Origin: Acidobacteriota bacterium
GTDB taxonomy: Bacteria > Acidobacteriota > Blastocatellia > Pyrinomonadales > Pyrinomonadaceae
Assembly (NCBI GenBank): GCA_020199835.1
Contig: JAIVJV010000001.1
Span: 310,001 to 374,000 of the forward strand
Reading direction: 5' to 3'
DNA length: 64,000 bases
The notes beneath the pieces were generated by a model, which made no database searches, had not been told where the DNA came from, and saw only the letters and a list, made by a program, of their open reading frames with translations. Below, one piece after another: positions 37,135 through 45,641 of the stretch. The first letter of the stretch is position 1. Each line of letters opens with the position of its first letter. Position numbers and translations under genes: made by a program.

Positions 37135-38822
37135 TCAACTGCCTCCAGCTTAAGGGGAGATGAACTCTTCACCGCCGGCATTTCCGCAATTACCCGGTCA
37201 CGCGCGTTTCGATTTGAAAAAGCCATCAGCATGCCCAGCATCGCAAAGCTTGTCATCAAACTAAACCCACCATGGCTGACGAAGGGAAGCGTGATGCCCG
37301 TCATCGGTAACGCGCGCAAAATGCCGCCGATATTCACCAAAGCCTGAAAACCAATAAATGCCGTCAGACCAGCCGCGCACAACTTCGTAAACATATCACG
37401 CGCTTCCAAAGAAGTGCGAACACCAGCGACCACGAAAATAATGACCGCTAGGATGATCACCGCGCCGCCAAAGAGACCCGTCTCTTCGGCAATCGCCGCG
37501 TAAACGTAATCGGAGTCAGCGATCGGAATCACTTCCGGAAAGCCCAGACCAAAACCTCTGCCGGTTGCTCCGCCTGAACTGATGCCCCACGTCGCCTGGG
37601 CCGGCTGAAACGCGAGTTTGTCAAACCAGATGTCAACGTTGACCGTCCGCTGCATTGCCGGACTCTGTTCGGCAAGTTCTTTCAGTTGCGGATCCTGATT
37701 CAGTGCCTCTTCGTACTCTTTCTTCCACCACGAAACTTCCGGCGACGGCGGATCAAAACCATCGAGCCACAGGTGAAAACGTTGCTGAATACGGGCCGGT
37801 AGCGCCGCGCTGATTGGTCGAGCGATCGTCGGTAGCAGCGGCACCTGCTCCTGAACATCACGCGGCAACGCGCCGACGACGAGAATACTGATCACGAGCA
37901 GAACCGAACCCACGAACAGCAACAACTGGGGCCAGCGCCGCACGGCGACGAGGTAAAGCGTCGTGTACGCGCCACTGAAGATCAGCATCTGGCCGAAGTC
38001 TTTCAACGCGAAGAAGGGAACGAACGGCAATATCGCCATGACCAGCAGCGGCACGATGTCACGTGCGCGCGGAATGCCCCAGTAAGTCTCGGAGAGATCT
38101 TTGTAACGCGCGGTAAGAATGCCAGCGAAACCTACGAGGAACGGAATTTTCGACGGTTCCCACGGCGTCATATTACCGAGGGCTTTGCCCGCGCTTGAAG
38201 TCACAACTGCGATCGCGAGCGGCAACAACGTGAACAGCACGATGATGAAACTATTGCGTTGTAGCCACAGCAAAAAGCCGTCACGTGAGCAGAGCGAAAA
38301 GGCAACCGCGAAAATGAGGAACGAGAAGATCGGAATCCACGTGTAGCTCGCAGTGATAGCGTTCCAGAGTGTGTATCGCGATTCCTTCCTCGGTAGTTGA
38401 TCGATATCCATCGGCTGCGCGGGTGTGGGCGGCAATCCCATCATCTGTTTCTTGACGGGATCGTAATTCTCCATGATGTAACGCGTTCGGAGCGCCTGCA
38501 TTTTCTCTTCGCGCGCGGCGGCTTTGTTGCGGGCGTTGTATTCCGGATCGCTGTAGAGCCGGTACTGGATCAACATGCCGAACGCAAACAACAGAATCGC
38601 TGTCGTGAAGAGCACCCAGTTGCCGATAAACTTCCTGTTGCGCGACAACCAGATCACGAGGAGCATCAGGGGGAAAAACATCAACAGATCGCGCACCGCG
38701 CCGATGGTGGACGTTTCATAACCGCGCAGCAGTCCGGCGCGATGAATCGCGACGTAGCCCGTGATCTCGAGCACGAGAATCACGAGGATGAGCAGCAGAT
38801 GTGATGAAGCGCGATTTTTCAT
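37131..38822 (-). CDS. SEDS-family glycosyltransferase (FtsW/RodA type)
   Basis: The 563-aa polytopic protein has about ten membrane helices and the SEDS signatures GGATGRGFGLGFPEVIPIADSDYVYAAIAEE and ALPMTGITLPFVSHGG (split here for length: GGATGRGFGLG; PEVIPIADSDYVYA). SEDS proteins polymerise lipid II together with a class B PBP. It is about 150 residues longer than E. coli RodA because of a charged loop near 100-150 and a long loop near 345-410. The gene overlaps its PBP partner upstream and the phosphatase downstream by 4 bases each. Confidence 0.93.
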   Translation of the reverse strand: MKNRASSHLLLILVILVLEITGYVAIHRAGLLRGYETSTIGAVRDLLMFFPLMLLVIWLSRNRKFIGNWVLFTTAILLFAFGMLIQYRLYSDPEYNARNKAAAREEKMQALRTRYIMENYDPVKKQMMGLPPTPAQPMDIDQLPRKESRYTLWNAITASYTWIPIFSFLIFAVAFSLCSRDGFLLWLQRNSFIIVLFTLLPLAIAVVTSSAGKALGNMTPWEPSKIPFLVGFAGILTARYKDLSETYWGIPRARDIVPLLVMAILPFVPFFALKDFGQMLIFSGAYTTLYLVAVRRWPQLLLFVGSVLLVISILVVGALPRDVQEQVPLLPTIARPISAALPARIQQRFHLWLDGFDPPSPEVSWWKKEYEEALNQDPQLKELAEQSPAMQRTVNVDIWFDKLAFQPAQATWGISSGGATGRGFGLGFPEVIPIADSDYVYAAIAEETGLFGGAVIILAVIIFVVAGVRTSLEARDMFTKLCAAGLTAFIGFQALVNIGGILRALPMTGITLPFVSHGGFSLMTSFAMLGMLMAFSNRNARDRVIAEMPAVKSSSPLKLEAVE

Positions 38823-40711
38823 CTTCTGGAAGTTAATCCTCGCGGCGGTTGCGCCACCGGTCGCGTGCCGCCGAAATACCCGAGGTCTCTCGCCTTCAAA
38901 ACCAGCGCCGCAGCGATCGGGGCCGCGGATCGCGAACCGTAACCACCACCTTCAACCACTACGGCCATCGCGAGTGTCGGTCGCTCGAGTGGCGCGATGC
39001 AGAGGAACCAGCCGTCGATGCGCGGGTTCTCTTCGTCCATGATGATTTCGTTGTACTCGCGGATGATGTTGCCGCGGTTGTCGCGTTCGATTCGCTGACG
39101 TGTTTTTGGTTCGCCGGTTTTCGGATCGTAAACGGGCACTACTTTTTGGGCCGTGCCCGTCTTGCCACCCGTGTTGATACCCGCTGCTTTAACCGGCGCG
39201 AAAACGCCGCGCGCGGTGCCACTCGCTCCGCCGGTGACCAGTCCCATGATCGAACGCATCCGCGCGGCCTGCGCCGCAGTCAGCACCTGATTGAAAGGCT
39301 GCGGTGCGACGTTGAACTCGATCTTGGGTTTCATCAACTTGCCTTCCATGTTGGCGATAGCCGCTGCCGCCAGGGCCATCTGAAATGGCGTCATCTGACC
39401 GGCGTAACCCTGACCGTAACCCATCAACGCGAGGTCGTACCTCGTTACTTGCTTGCCGGTGACGATCGTCGCCTGGCGGGGCGCGAGCGCACGTTTAACC
39501 GCCTCGCTGCTCGCATCCCAAAGTTCTGGTTCTTTTCGCCCGCGCAAAGCTTCGGAAGGCGTGTCGTAACTGCCGATTCCCAATAACTGCGCCGCGCGTT
39601 TGAGTTTCTCCGGACCAAGCTTCACGCCCAGTTGCGCGAAGTATTGGTTACAGGAAACCTCGTACGCGTGATCCATGCCGATCCTTCCATGCACTTCACT
39701 CGGTCCGGCATCGTCGAAGATTACGTTTGCGCCGGGCGCGGCGTAGTAACCGCTACCGCTACACGTGAACTCCGTATCCTGATCGCCGGCGACAAACGCG
39801 GCTGTCATCGTTACGGTTTTGAAAGTCGAACCGGGAATGTAATAAGCGCCAAGCGCGCGACTGACGAGCGGCTTGTCGCGCTCGTTTGCTTCGAGACGAA
39901 TCCACGTCCTTTCGTCAGTGACTTCTTTCAAACTGTAGGAGGGTTCGCTGTAGAGTGCGAGCACTTCGCCGGTTTGCGGATTTAGTACCACTACCGCGCC
40001 GTGTTTGCCCTTCAACTGGTCCATCGCAGTTTGTTGCAAAGCGCGATCAATCGTGAGCCGCACGTCCTGGTTGCCTTTGAAGTCCACCGCCTCACCGCGC
40101 ACGACAGCCAGCGCCTCCGGCAATGCCCCACTCTGAACACCAAACAAGGCGCGCTCCAATCCGGGATCTCCACGATCGGACCCAAACAGATGGGCCAGGG
40201 CTTTATCCATCGGATACTCGCGCTGGATCTCACCACTCGAATCACGTTTGTAATACGCGAGCGGTTGATCGAGACGGCCGCTGCGGTCCAGGATCCACCC
40301 GCGCAGCGTCGATTCAGACAAACGACGCACACGCAGATCCTTGTAACTCAACTGCTGAAACTTTTCATTCTGCTCGGCCGCGTACCTGGCCCAGTAGATG
40401 TGAAACGAAAATAGAGCAATCGACAACAGCAGGAATAACCAGCGCAACGCACGCAATCCGCGATTAGTCGAGTGCGATCCGAGCCGCTTGCGAACTTCTT
40501 TCGGCAGATCTTCGGGAAGCACAGCGCCCGACGGGGCCGTGTGGCGGCGGTTGCGAATCAGGCCGATCAGTAACAACAGAATCACGAGCGTAAAACCGCC
40601 GACGTAGATCAGCGTAAACAGTGCGGGTGTTCTTTCGGGCACATGAGGACTAGCAACAGGAGAAGGTAGGGGAGATTGAAAGAGCAGTAAGAATAATGTC
40701 GCTGGGTTCAT
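38819..40711 (-). CDS. Class B penicillin-binding protein (PbpA-like transpeptidase)
   Basis: The 630-aa protein has two N-terminal hydrophobic helices (about 31-53 and 85-108), a short N-terminal domain and a transpeptidase domain (about 235-610). The active-site motifs are STFK, SCN (in YEVSCNQYF) and KTGT. It cross-links peptidoglycan and should be the partner of the SEDS protein. It lacks PASTA repeats. The two hydrophobic segments are odd for a class B PBP, which normally has one; the first could be a signal-like extension. The last residues are Pro/Arg-rich. Confidence 0.92.
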   Translation of the reverse strand: MNPATLFLLLFQSPLPSPVASPHVPERTPALFTLIYVGGFTLVILLLLIGLIRNRRHTAPSGAVLPEDLPKEVRKRLGSHSTNRGLRALRWLFLLLSIALFSFHIYWARYAAEQNEKFQQLSYKDLRVRRLSESTLRGWILDRSGRLDQPLAYYKRDSSGEIQREYPMDKALAHLFGSDRGDPGLERALFGVQSGALPEALAVVRGEAVDFKGNQDVRLTIDRALQQTAMDQLKGKHGAVVVLNPQTGEVLALYSEPSYSLKEVTDERTWIRLEANERDKPLVSRALGAYYIPGSTFKTVTMTAAFVAGDQDTEFTCSGSGYYAAPGANVIFDDAGPSEVHGRIGMDHAYEVSCNQYFAQLGVKLGPEKLKRAAQLLGIGSYDTPSEALRGRKEPELWDASSEAVKRALAPRQATIVTGKQVTRYDLALMGYGQGYAGQMTPFQMALAAAAIANMEGKLMKPKIEFNVAPQPFNQVLTAAQAARMRSIMGLVTGGASGTARGVFAPVKAAGINTGGKTGTAQKVVPVYDPKTGEPKTRQRIERDNRGNIIREYNEIIMDEENPRIDGWFLCIAPLERPTLAMAVVVEGGGYGSRSAAPIAAALVLKARDLGYFGGTRPVAQPPRGLTSRR

Positions 40712-40725
40712 CTAGGGTGTTGAGT

Positions 40726-41580
40726 TTACTCGCTTTTGCGCAATCTTACTTCAACGTCTCCAAATCCGATCACATCTCCGTTTTCAATGACTCGCGATTC
40801 GCCATAAGCAATGCGTCTGCCGTTGAGATACGTGCCGTTGGTCGAGCCTGTATCGGCGACGAGCAGCGTGCCTTCGGACGTCATCAACAAAGCACCGTGA
40901 ATCTTTGAGACGCTCGCGTCGTTCAACGTCAGTTCATTGTCAGACGCGCGCCCGACGTTGAGGCGTTTGCCGCCCGGTTTAAAGACTAGCGGCACTTCGC
41001 GTGTTCCGTTTTGCTGCGTGATACGTGCGACCACCTGGATGTCCGGCATCGTCGGCGCAGCGTTGGGAATCGGCACTCCGCTTTTTGCAGCGCGTCGCTC
41101 TTCATCCTGGCGGCGCAAGTCTTCCGCAAACTCACCAAACGTCGGATCGACAGAAATGCCGGTCGTGAAAATATCGACTTCGGCCTCGACGGTGACTGGA
41201 CCAAGCGTGCGGTACCGATGATCGTTAATGTGATCGATCGCGGCGGCGAGCACTTCGTTTTTCAGATCTGACAGAATCTCCGCGGGTGCTTCCGAGTGCG
41301 TGCCCCATTCGACTTTCAGGATGAGATGGTGTGGCGCGATGCGGCCTTTGTTGCCTTCGTCGCGCACGCGCTCGTCGATCAAACGCTTCATGCGCTCGAC
41401 GAGTTTGGAAGTAGTGAGCCCGGTGCGCGGTTCGACCGTGCGGCCAAAGCGGCGGTCGACCACGTCACCCATACCTTCGAGCACGCGGCGCAGAATGCGT
41501 TCAGGCAATGCCTCTTCGCGGCGCTTCTTCAGTGCCTGCTCAAGTTTCGACTTGCCTGTCGGATCGTCTGAATCAGTCAT
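40726..41580 (-). CDS. FHA-domain protein with FhaA-type (DUF3662) N-terminus
   Basis: The 284-aa first gene of the operon encodes a DUF3662-like domain (about 10-150; RILRRVLEGMGDVVDRRFG, HHLILKVEWGTHS), a linker and a C-terminal FHA domain (about 185-280; LNVGRASDNELTLNDASVSK, IHGAL, GSTNGTYLNG). It is a second FhaA-like reader of phosphothreonine beside the one at 33086. Having one at each end of the operon parallels fhaA/fhaB of Actinobacteria. The 143-base spacer upstream (41581-41723) holds no element that I can recognise. Confidence 0.88.
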   Translation of the reverse strand: MTDSDDPTGKSKLEQALKKRREEALPERILRRVLEGMGDVVDRRFGRTVEPRTGLTTSKLVERMKRLIDERVRDEGNKGRIAPHHLILKVEWGTHSEAPAEILSDLKNEVLAAAIDHINDHRYRTLGPVTVEAEVDIFTTGISVDPTFGEFAEDLRRQDEERRAAKSGVPIPNAAPTMPDIQVVARITQQNGTREVPLVFKPGGKRLNVGRASDNELTLNDASVSKIHGALLMTSEGTLLVADTGSTNGTYLNGRRIAYGESRVIENGDVIGFGDVEVRLRKSE

Positions 41581-41723
41581 GAATAGTCAATACGTTGGGT
41601 CGCGGTTATTTTATCCGTAAAAGCCACAAAGCTAAACCTTGCGGTGCTGTAACGAGTTAGGTTAGATTACTACTCAACCAGCCCCGAGTCTCACAGTAAG
41701 CAAACTTAAAACGAGGTTGACAA

Positions 41724-41834
41724 ATGCTGCAGCAAGTGTGGGATAGTTTCGTCCTGTTGATTCCGGTGTTTTTTCTGCTGACGCTCATTTTTGGAGCGGG
41801 CTTTTACATCGGCCGCGTCAGTAAACGAGAGTAG
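41724..41834 (+). CDS. 36-aa single-helix membrane peptide
   Basis: The short frame encodes MLQQVWDSFVLLIPVFFLL followed by a hydrophobic stretch and a basic tail ending RVSKRE. This makes one membrane helix (about 9-28) with a G-x-x-x-G-like face (GAGFYIG). A purine-rich ACGAGG lies 8 bases before the ATG. Its stop is 5 bases before the DUF763 start, suggesting co-expression. I know no named family. The frame is short enough that chance cannot be excluded, but helix, RBS and spacing agree. Confidence 0.5.
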   Translation: MLQQVWDSFVLLIPVFFLLTLIFGAGFYIGRVSKRE

Positions 41835-41839
41835 TTTTA

Positions 41840-43051
41840 ATGAAACGATCTGGAGTCGCCGATCTTCCGTTGCACGGTGGCCGTGTTCCGAGCTGGCTGG
41901 CGGAACGCATGACCAAACTCGGCACGGGCATCACCGAGGCGATCATCCATGATTACGGCACTTCCGGCTTTCTTTCACGCCTTAGCGACCCCTTCTGGTT
42001 TCAGGCACTCGGCGCAGTGATGGGTATGGACTGGCACTCGTCCGGCATTACGACTTCGGTAATGGGTGCCCTCAAGCGTGGCCTCGCGCCGCGTGCAAAC
42101 GAACTCGGAATCTTTATCTGCGGCGGCCGCGGACGCCACTCGCGAAACACTCCATACGAACTCCGGCGTCTCGGCGAGCGGCGCGGTTTCGACGCCGACA
42201 AACTCGTTCGGACCAGCCGGCTCACGGCGCGCATCGATAACAACGCCATTGCCGACGGTTTTCAGATCTATTTGCACAACTTTGTCGTGACTTCGAGTGG
42301 CCAATGGGCGGTAGTTCAGCAAGGTCTGAACGACGCCACCGGCCTCGCGCGGCGTTATCACTGGCACTCCGTTACAGTGCGTGACTTCGTGACCGAGCCA
42401 CACACGGCAATTTTCGGCGAGAACCAGGGCACGATAATGAACCTCGTCGATTCAAAGGCGCAGCCGGCGCAAACTGCGTTACTCGAGATCGCGCACGAAC
42501 GTCCGGAGAAAACGCTGCAAGCCGCGCGTCACCTGAAACTGCCGGCGCATCACGAAGTGCGCGCCAGAGACGTGGATCTGAAACGACTCGGTGCCGTGCT
42601 CGCAGTAGCATACGAGCGCGAATTGCACGATTTCGCTGAGTTGTTGTTGCTTGAAAATCTCGGCCCGCGAACGTTGCAATCGCTCGCGCTCGTCGCCGAG
42701 GTGGTCCATGGCGCGCCCAGCCGTTTCTCGGATCCGGCGCGTTTTTCCTTTGCGCATGGGGGGAAAGACCGCCATCCGTTTCCCGTTCCGCTGAGAACGT
42801 ACGACGAATCGCTCAAGGTGCTGCGCAAGGGACTCGACGCCGCGCGCATTGGCGACACGGATAAACTCGACGGCTTCCGCCGCCTCGATCGCTTCGTCGA
42901 AACGGTTGAGAAGAACCTCGAACCCGAGGCGGATTTGAAGGCCGTGATCGAGCATGAAAACGCGATCTCGCCATCACTCGACGGCCGTTCCGTCTTCGAT
43001 GACGAACCCCGCAAAACCTTCTACAATCCGCGCCAACGTTCACTGTTCTAG
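41840..43051 (+). CDS. DUF763 family protein
   Basis: The 403-aa protein opens with the DUF763 hallmark MKRSGVADLPLHGGRVPSWL and keeps GIFICGGRGRHSRNTP (about 88-103), DNNAIADGFQIYLHNF (about 132-147) and HWHSVTVRDF (about 173-182). DUF763 occurs mainly in archaea and thermophilic or deep-branching bacteria. Its function is not established to my knowledge; the many conserved His, Arg and Asp residues suggest an enzyme, perhaps acting on nucleic acid (inference). The length is normal for the family. Confidence 0.9.
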   Translation: MKRSGVADLPLHGGRVPSWLAERMTKLGTGITEAIIHDYGTSGFLSRLSDPFWFQALGAVMGMDWHSSGITTSVMGALKRGLAPRANELGIFICGGRGRHSRNTPYELRRLGERRGFDADKLVRTSRLTARIDNNAIADGFQIYLHNFVVTSSGQWAVVQQGLNDATGLARRYHWHSVTVRDFVTEPHTAIFGENQGTIMNLVDSKAQPAQTALLEIAHERPEKTLQAARHLKLPAHHEVRARDVDLKRLGAVLAVAYERELHDFAELLLLENLGPRTLQSLALVAEVVHGAPSRFSDPARFSFAHGGKDRHPFPVPLRTYDESLKVLRKGLDAARIGDTDKLDGFRRLDRFVETVEKNLEPEADLKAVIEHENAISPSLDGRSVFDDEPRKTFYNPRQRSLF

Positions 43052-43352
43052 GCGGACTTGTCAGGGCTAGGAGATCGTCTTTTTCAACGCCGAAGGCGTT
43101 CACCAATTCGAGCCCAGGGTTTCCTACCCTGGGATCCCCGATAACCCCCTCTTATCAACTCTGAAAGAGTTGGCCAACTCCTTCGGCGTTATCTTTGACC
43201 ATCTTTCAAGTTGTGTTTTGAACACCCTCTTTGATTTTCTGCTCGGTTTTGCTACTCTTCTTCGCACCCCCGCTCACCCTTTAATAGCCCCGACACTTTG
43301 AGCACTTGGAGTGTGCGTTGCACTCCCTGGGAAGCAACTGAAGGAGCTAACT
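43052..43352. repeat. Intergenic spacer with a palindromic repeat block at 43085-43190
   Basis: The 301-base spacer holds AACGCCGAAGGCGTT (43086-43100), CCCAGGGTTTCCTACCCTGGG, AACTCTGAAAGAGTTGG and AACTCCTTCGGCGTT (ending 43190). It is a member of the family also seen at 18870 and 60817, but with diverged inner arms. The rest is A/T-richer leader of the OmpA gene, including a GGAGTG-N7-CACTCC hairpin at 43308-43326. No clear -35/-10 pair was found. Confidence 0.75.
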
Positions 43353-44318
43353 ATGAACCGAAACAGATTTCATCCCATGGCCATTATTTGGGCCGCAGCC
43401 ATCGCGCTGGCGGTTGCGTCGCTGGCCCTGGGACAAACTACAACTACGCAAACCACTCAAAGCAATCAGAACCCGAACACGGCTCTGCGTTCGGTTCCGA
43501 GTGGCGCGAAGATGAAGTTCAGAGGAGTGGTGATCGGTCGCGACGCCGACGTTTTTACGATTCGAGACCGAAGTCGCGCGGACTATCAGGTTCTCATAAC
43601 TGACAATACCAGTATCAAAACGCACGGCGGCTTCCTGCGCAGCGGCAAGAGGTATCCGGTTACCGACATTCTCCGCGGACTGATCGTGGAAGTTGAGGGA
43701 CGTGGCGATAACCAGGGACAACTGGTCGCCGACAAGATTCGCTTTAACGAGTCAGACATGCGCGCTGCGATGACGACTGACTCACGCGTCGGCCCGGTTG
43801 AAGCCAACCAGGAGCGTATGGCCGGCCAAATGGACGAGCTTTACGCCGTCGCCGCGGAAGCAAGAGCGGAAGTTAAGGCCGTAAATGAACGCGTTTCCTC
43901 GCTCGATGATTACGACGTGCAGGAGACCGTCTCGGTAAACTTCAAAGTCAATAGTGCGGTGCTTTCGCCGGAAGCAAAGGCGCAGCTCGATGCCCTCGCA
44001 GCGAAAACAACCGCCGCGAGAGCGTTCATGATCGAAGTCGCCGGACACACTGATGCAACCGGCAGCGATGCAAAGAATTTCCGTCTGAGCCGCGCGCGGG
44101 CAGAGGCTGTCGTGCAGTACCTGGCGGTCCAACACAAAATTCCGCTGCGGCGCTTTGTCACGCCAATGGGCTATGGCAAAACTGACGCTGTCGCCGATAA
44201 CACAACGCGTGAAGGACGTTCGCAGAACCGGCGTGTTGACGTGAAGATGATCATCAACCGCGGCCTGAACCAGCCGGGCGCGCCCGCGACATCGTCTTCC
44301 GCCCCTACACGGCCCTAA
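43353..44318 (+). CDS. OmpA-family envelope protein with N-terminal beta domain
   Basis: The 321-aa product has a signal peptide (about 1-28, cleavage near ALGQ), a Thr/Gln/Asn-rich stretch, a DUF5666-like beta domain (about 55-135; KFRGVVIGRDADVFTIRDRS), a helical linker (about 150-190) and a C-terminal OmpA domain (about 205-310; IEVAGHTDATGSDAKNFRLS, GRSQNRRVDV). It should bind peptidoglycan at the outer membrane. The ATG at 43353 is preceded by AAGGAG 8 bases away, which rules out an in-frame start 42 bases upstream. A strong hairpin follows the stop. Confidence 0.87.
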   Translation: MNRNRFHPMAIIWAAAIALAVASLALGQTTTTQTTQSNQNPNTALRSVPSGAKMKFRGVVIGRDADVFTIRDRSRADYQVLITDNTSIKTHGGFLRSGKRYPVTDILRGLIVEVEGRGDNQGQLVADKIRFNESDMRAAMTTDSRVGPVEANQERMAGQMDELYAVAAEARAEVKAVNERVSSLDDYDVQETVSVNFKVNSAVLSPEAKAQLDALAAKTTAARAFMIEVAGHTDATGSDAKNFRLSRARAEAVVQYLAVQHKIPLRRFVTPMGYGKTDAVADNTTREGRSQNRRVDVKMIINRGLNQPGAPATSSSAPTRP

Positions 44319-44325
44319 CCTGCTC

Positions 44326-44352
44326 GGAGTGCGGGTTCGTTACCCGCACTCC
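44326..44352 (+). terminator. Strong hairpin, likely terminator of the OmpA gene
   Basis: GGAGTGCGGGT (44326-44336), a 5-base loop, and ACCCGCACTCC (44342-44352) form a perfect 11-bp stem 8 bases after the stop of the OmpA gene. There is no U-tract right after it, so it may stabilise the 3' end rather than terminate by itself. Confidence 0.6.
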
Positions 44353-44524
44353 TCATCGCAGCATCTTTGTGGTCAGATTGCGTTCCTCACAGGCGCAGTC
44401 CGGCACGTGTACACCCTTTGAGTGACGATAGACCCGCTTTCGTTCACATATGGTCACTGAACCCTCAAAAACCCTCGTTTTTTCGAGCATTTTAGTGGCC
44501 TCGGGATTGCTAAATGTTCAACTC

Positions 44525-45151
44525 ATGACGAACAGTGAGGTCTTCCCAATTTTGCACGGCGGCTTGACGGCCGCGAAGAAAACTGAGCCGGCGCCAAACT
44601 CGGATTTAGCCTTGGCGATATCCGCGGGCCAAGGCGATATGGAGGCGTTTGAAAAGCTTTACGAACGCCACAACCGCCGCGTCTATTCGCTCTGTCTCCG
44701 CATGACGCAAAACGCTGCGGAGGCCGAGGATCTGGCGCAGGAAGCTTTCATCCAGCTATTCCGCAAGATCGGCAGCTTCCGCGGCGAGTCAGCGTTTACG
44801 ACGTGGCTTCATCGACTGGTCGTTAACCAGTGCTTGATGCACTTCCGCAAGCGCAGCGTCAAACTAGAAAAAACGACCGAAGAAGGCGAGACGCCCGTAC
44901 AGATCGTCCGCGGTACTGAGAATCCCAACGCGATGCCGGTTATAGATCGGATCGCCCTGGACAATGCGTTGAAACAACTGCCGCCGGGATATCGCACGGT
45001 GTTCTTGTTGCACGACGTTGAAGGTCACGAGCACGAAGAGATCGCGAGGATACTCGGCGTAGCAGTAGGCACTTCGAAATCGCAGCTACACAAGGCGCGC
45101 ATGAAACTGCGGCAGATTCTCAGAGCGACGCGCGACGTCAGTCCCAACTAA
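44525..45151 (+). CDS. ECF-type RNA polymerase sigma factor
   Basis: The product (about 208 aa) has region 2 ([31 protein letters not shown]) and region 4 ([37 protein letters not shown]), as in ECF sigma factors. Such factors redirect RNA polymerase to stress or envelope genes. No anti-sigma factor is next to it; the neighbours are an OmpA gene upstream and a cupin gene downstream. The start is uncertain: ATG 44525 fits the family length better than ATG 44450, which would add 25 hydrophobic residues. Neither has a clear RBS. Confidence 0.85.
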   Translation: MTNSEVFPILHGGLTAAKKTEPAPNSDLALAISAGQGDMEAFEKLYERHNRRVYSLCLRMTQNAAEAEDLAQEAFIQLFRKIGSFRGESAFTTWLHRLVVNQCLMHFRKRSVKLEKTTEEGETPVQIVRGTENPNAMPVIDRIALDNALKQLPPGYRTVFLLHDVEGHEHEEIARILGVAVGTSKSQLHKARMKLRQILRATRDVSPN

Positions 45152-45174
45152 CAGTTCAGAACGCTCGATTTTTT

Positions 45175-45207
45175 CCGGGCTGGCAGGTATCTCGCCTGTC
45201 AGCCCGG
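45175..45207 (+). terminator. Long hairpin after the sigma factor gene (CAGGCGAGA family)
   Basis: CCGGGCTGGCAGG and CCTGTCAGCCCGG pair over 13 positions (one wobble) around a short loop and are followed by TTTCG. It lies 24 bases after the sigma factor stop and may terminate it. Its arms match the inner arms of the elements at 21249 and 33964, so it may be a reduced copy of that repeat. Confidence 0.55.
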
Positions 45208-45260
45208 TTTCGTATATTCTTCATGCCTGCCTTTCCAGAACCGAAAAAGCGGAGAAAACT

Positions 45261-45635
45261 ATGAGCGAACGAAGCGTCACGTTTTACCGTTGGGACGACA
45301 TGCCGAAGGAAAACCTGAGCGACGTACTCGATCGGCGGCTAATCACCGCGGATCGCGTCATGCTGGCGCATGTTTATCTCAAGAAGGGAGCGATCGTGCC
45401 GCGTCATTCGCACGAGAATGAACAGCTCACTTACATTCTCGAAGGCGGGCTCCGCTTCTGGATCGGCGAAGACGAGTCGCAAGTGATCGACGTGCTTGCG
45501 GGTGAGGTGTTGCACATTCCTTCGTTCGTCCAGCACAAAGCGGAAGCACTCGAAGACACGCTGGACGTAGATATCTTCAGTCCACCGCGCCAGGACTGGC
45601 TCGACAAGACTGACGCCTATCTCCGGCAGAAGTGA
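45261..45635 (+). CDS. Small cupin-fold protein
   Basis: The 124-aa protein is a single conserved beta-barrel cupin. Metal-ligand motifs are VPRHSHENEQLTYILEGGL (His-x-His and Glu, about 50-68) and VLHIPSFVQHKAEALEDT (His, about 85-102). A metal-dependent enzymatic or sensing role is likely but the substrate is unknown. The last residues are 6 bases before the SDR gene start, so the two form a pair; the SDR could act on the same small molecule (inference). Confidence 0.85.
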   Translation: MSERSVTFYRWDDMPKENLSDVLDRRLITADRVMLAHVYLKKGAIVPRHSHENEQLTYILEGGLRFWIGEDESQVIDVLAGEVLHIPSFVQHKAEALEDTLDVDIFSPPRQDWLDKTDAYLRQK

Positions 45636-45641
45636 GCGGCC

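Noticed and set aside
38849..39586. 245-codon plus-strand frame opposite the PBP gene
   Set aside because: The PBP frame carries STFK, SCN and KTGT motifs. The opposite frame has none and no start signal.
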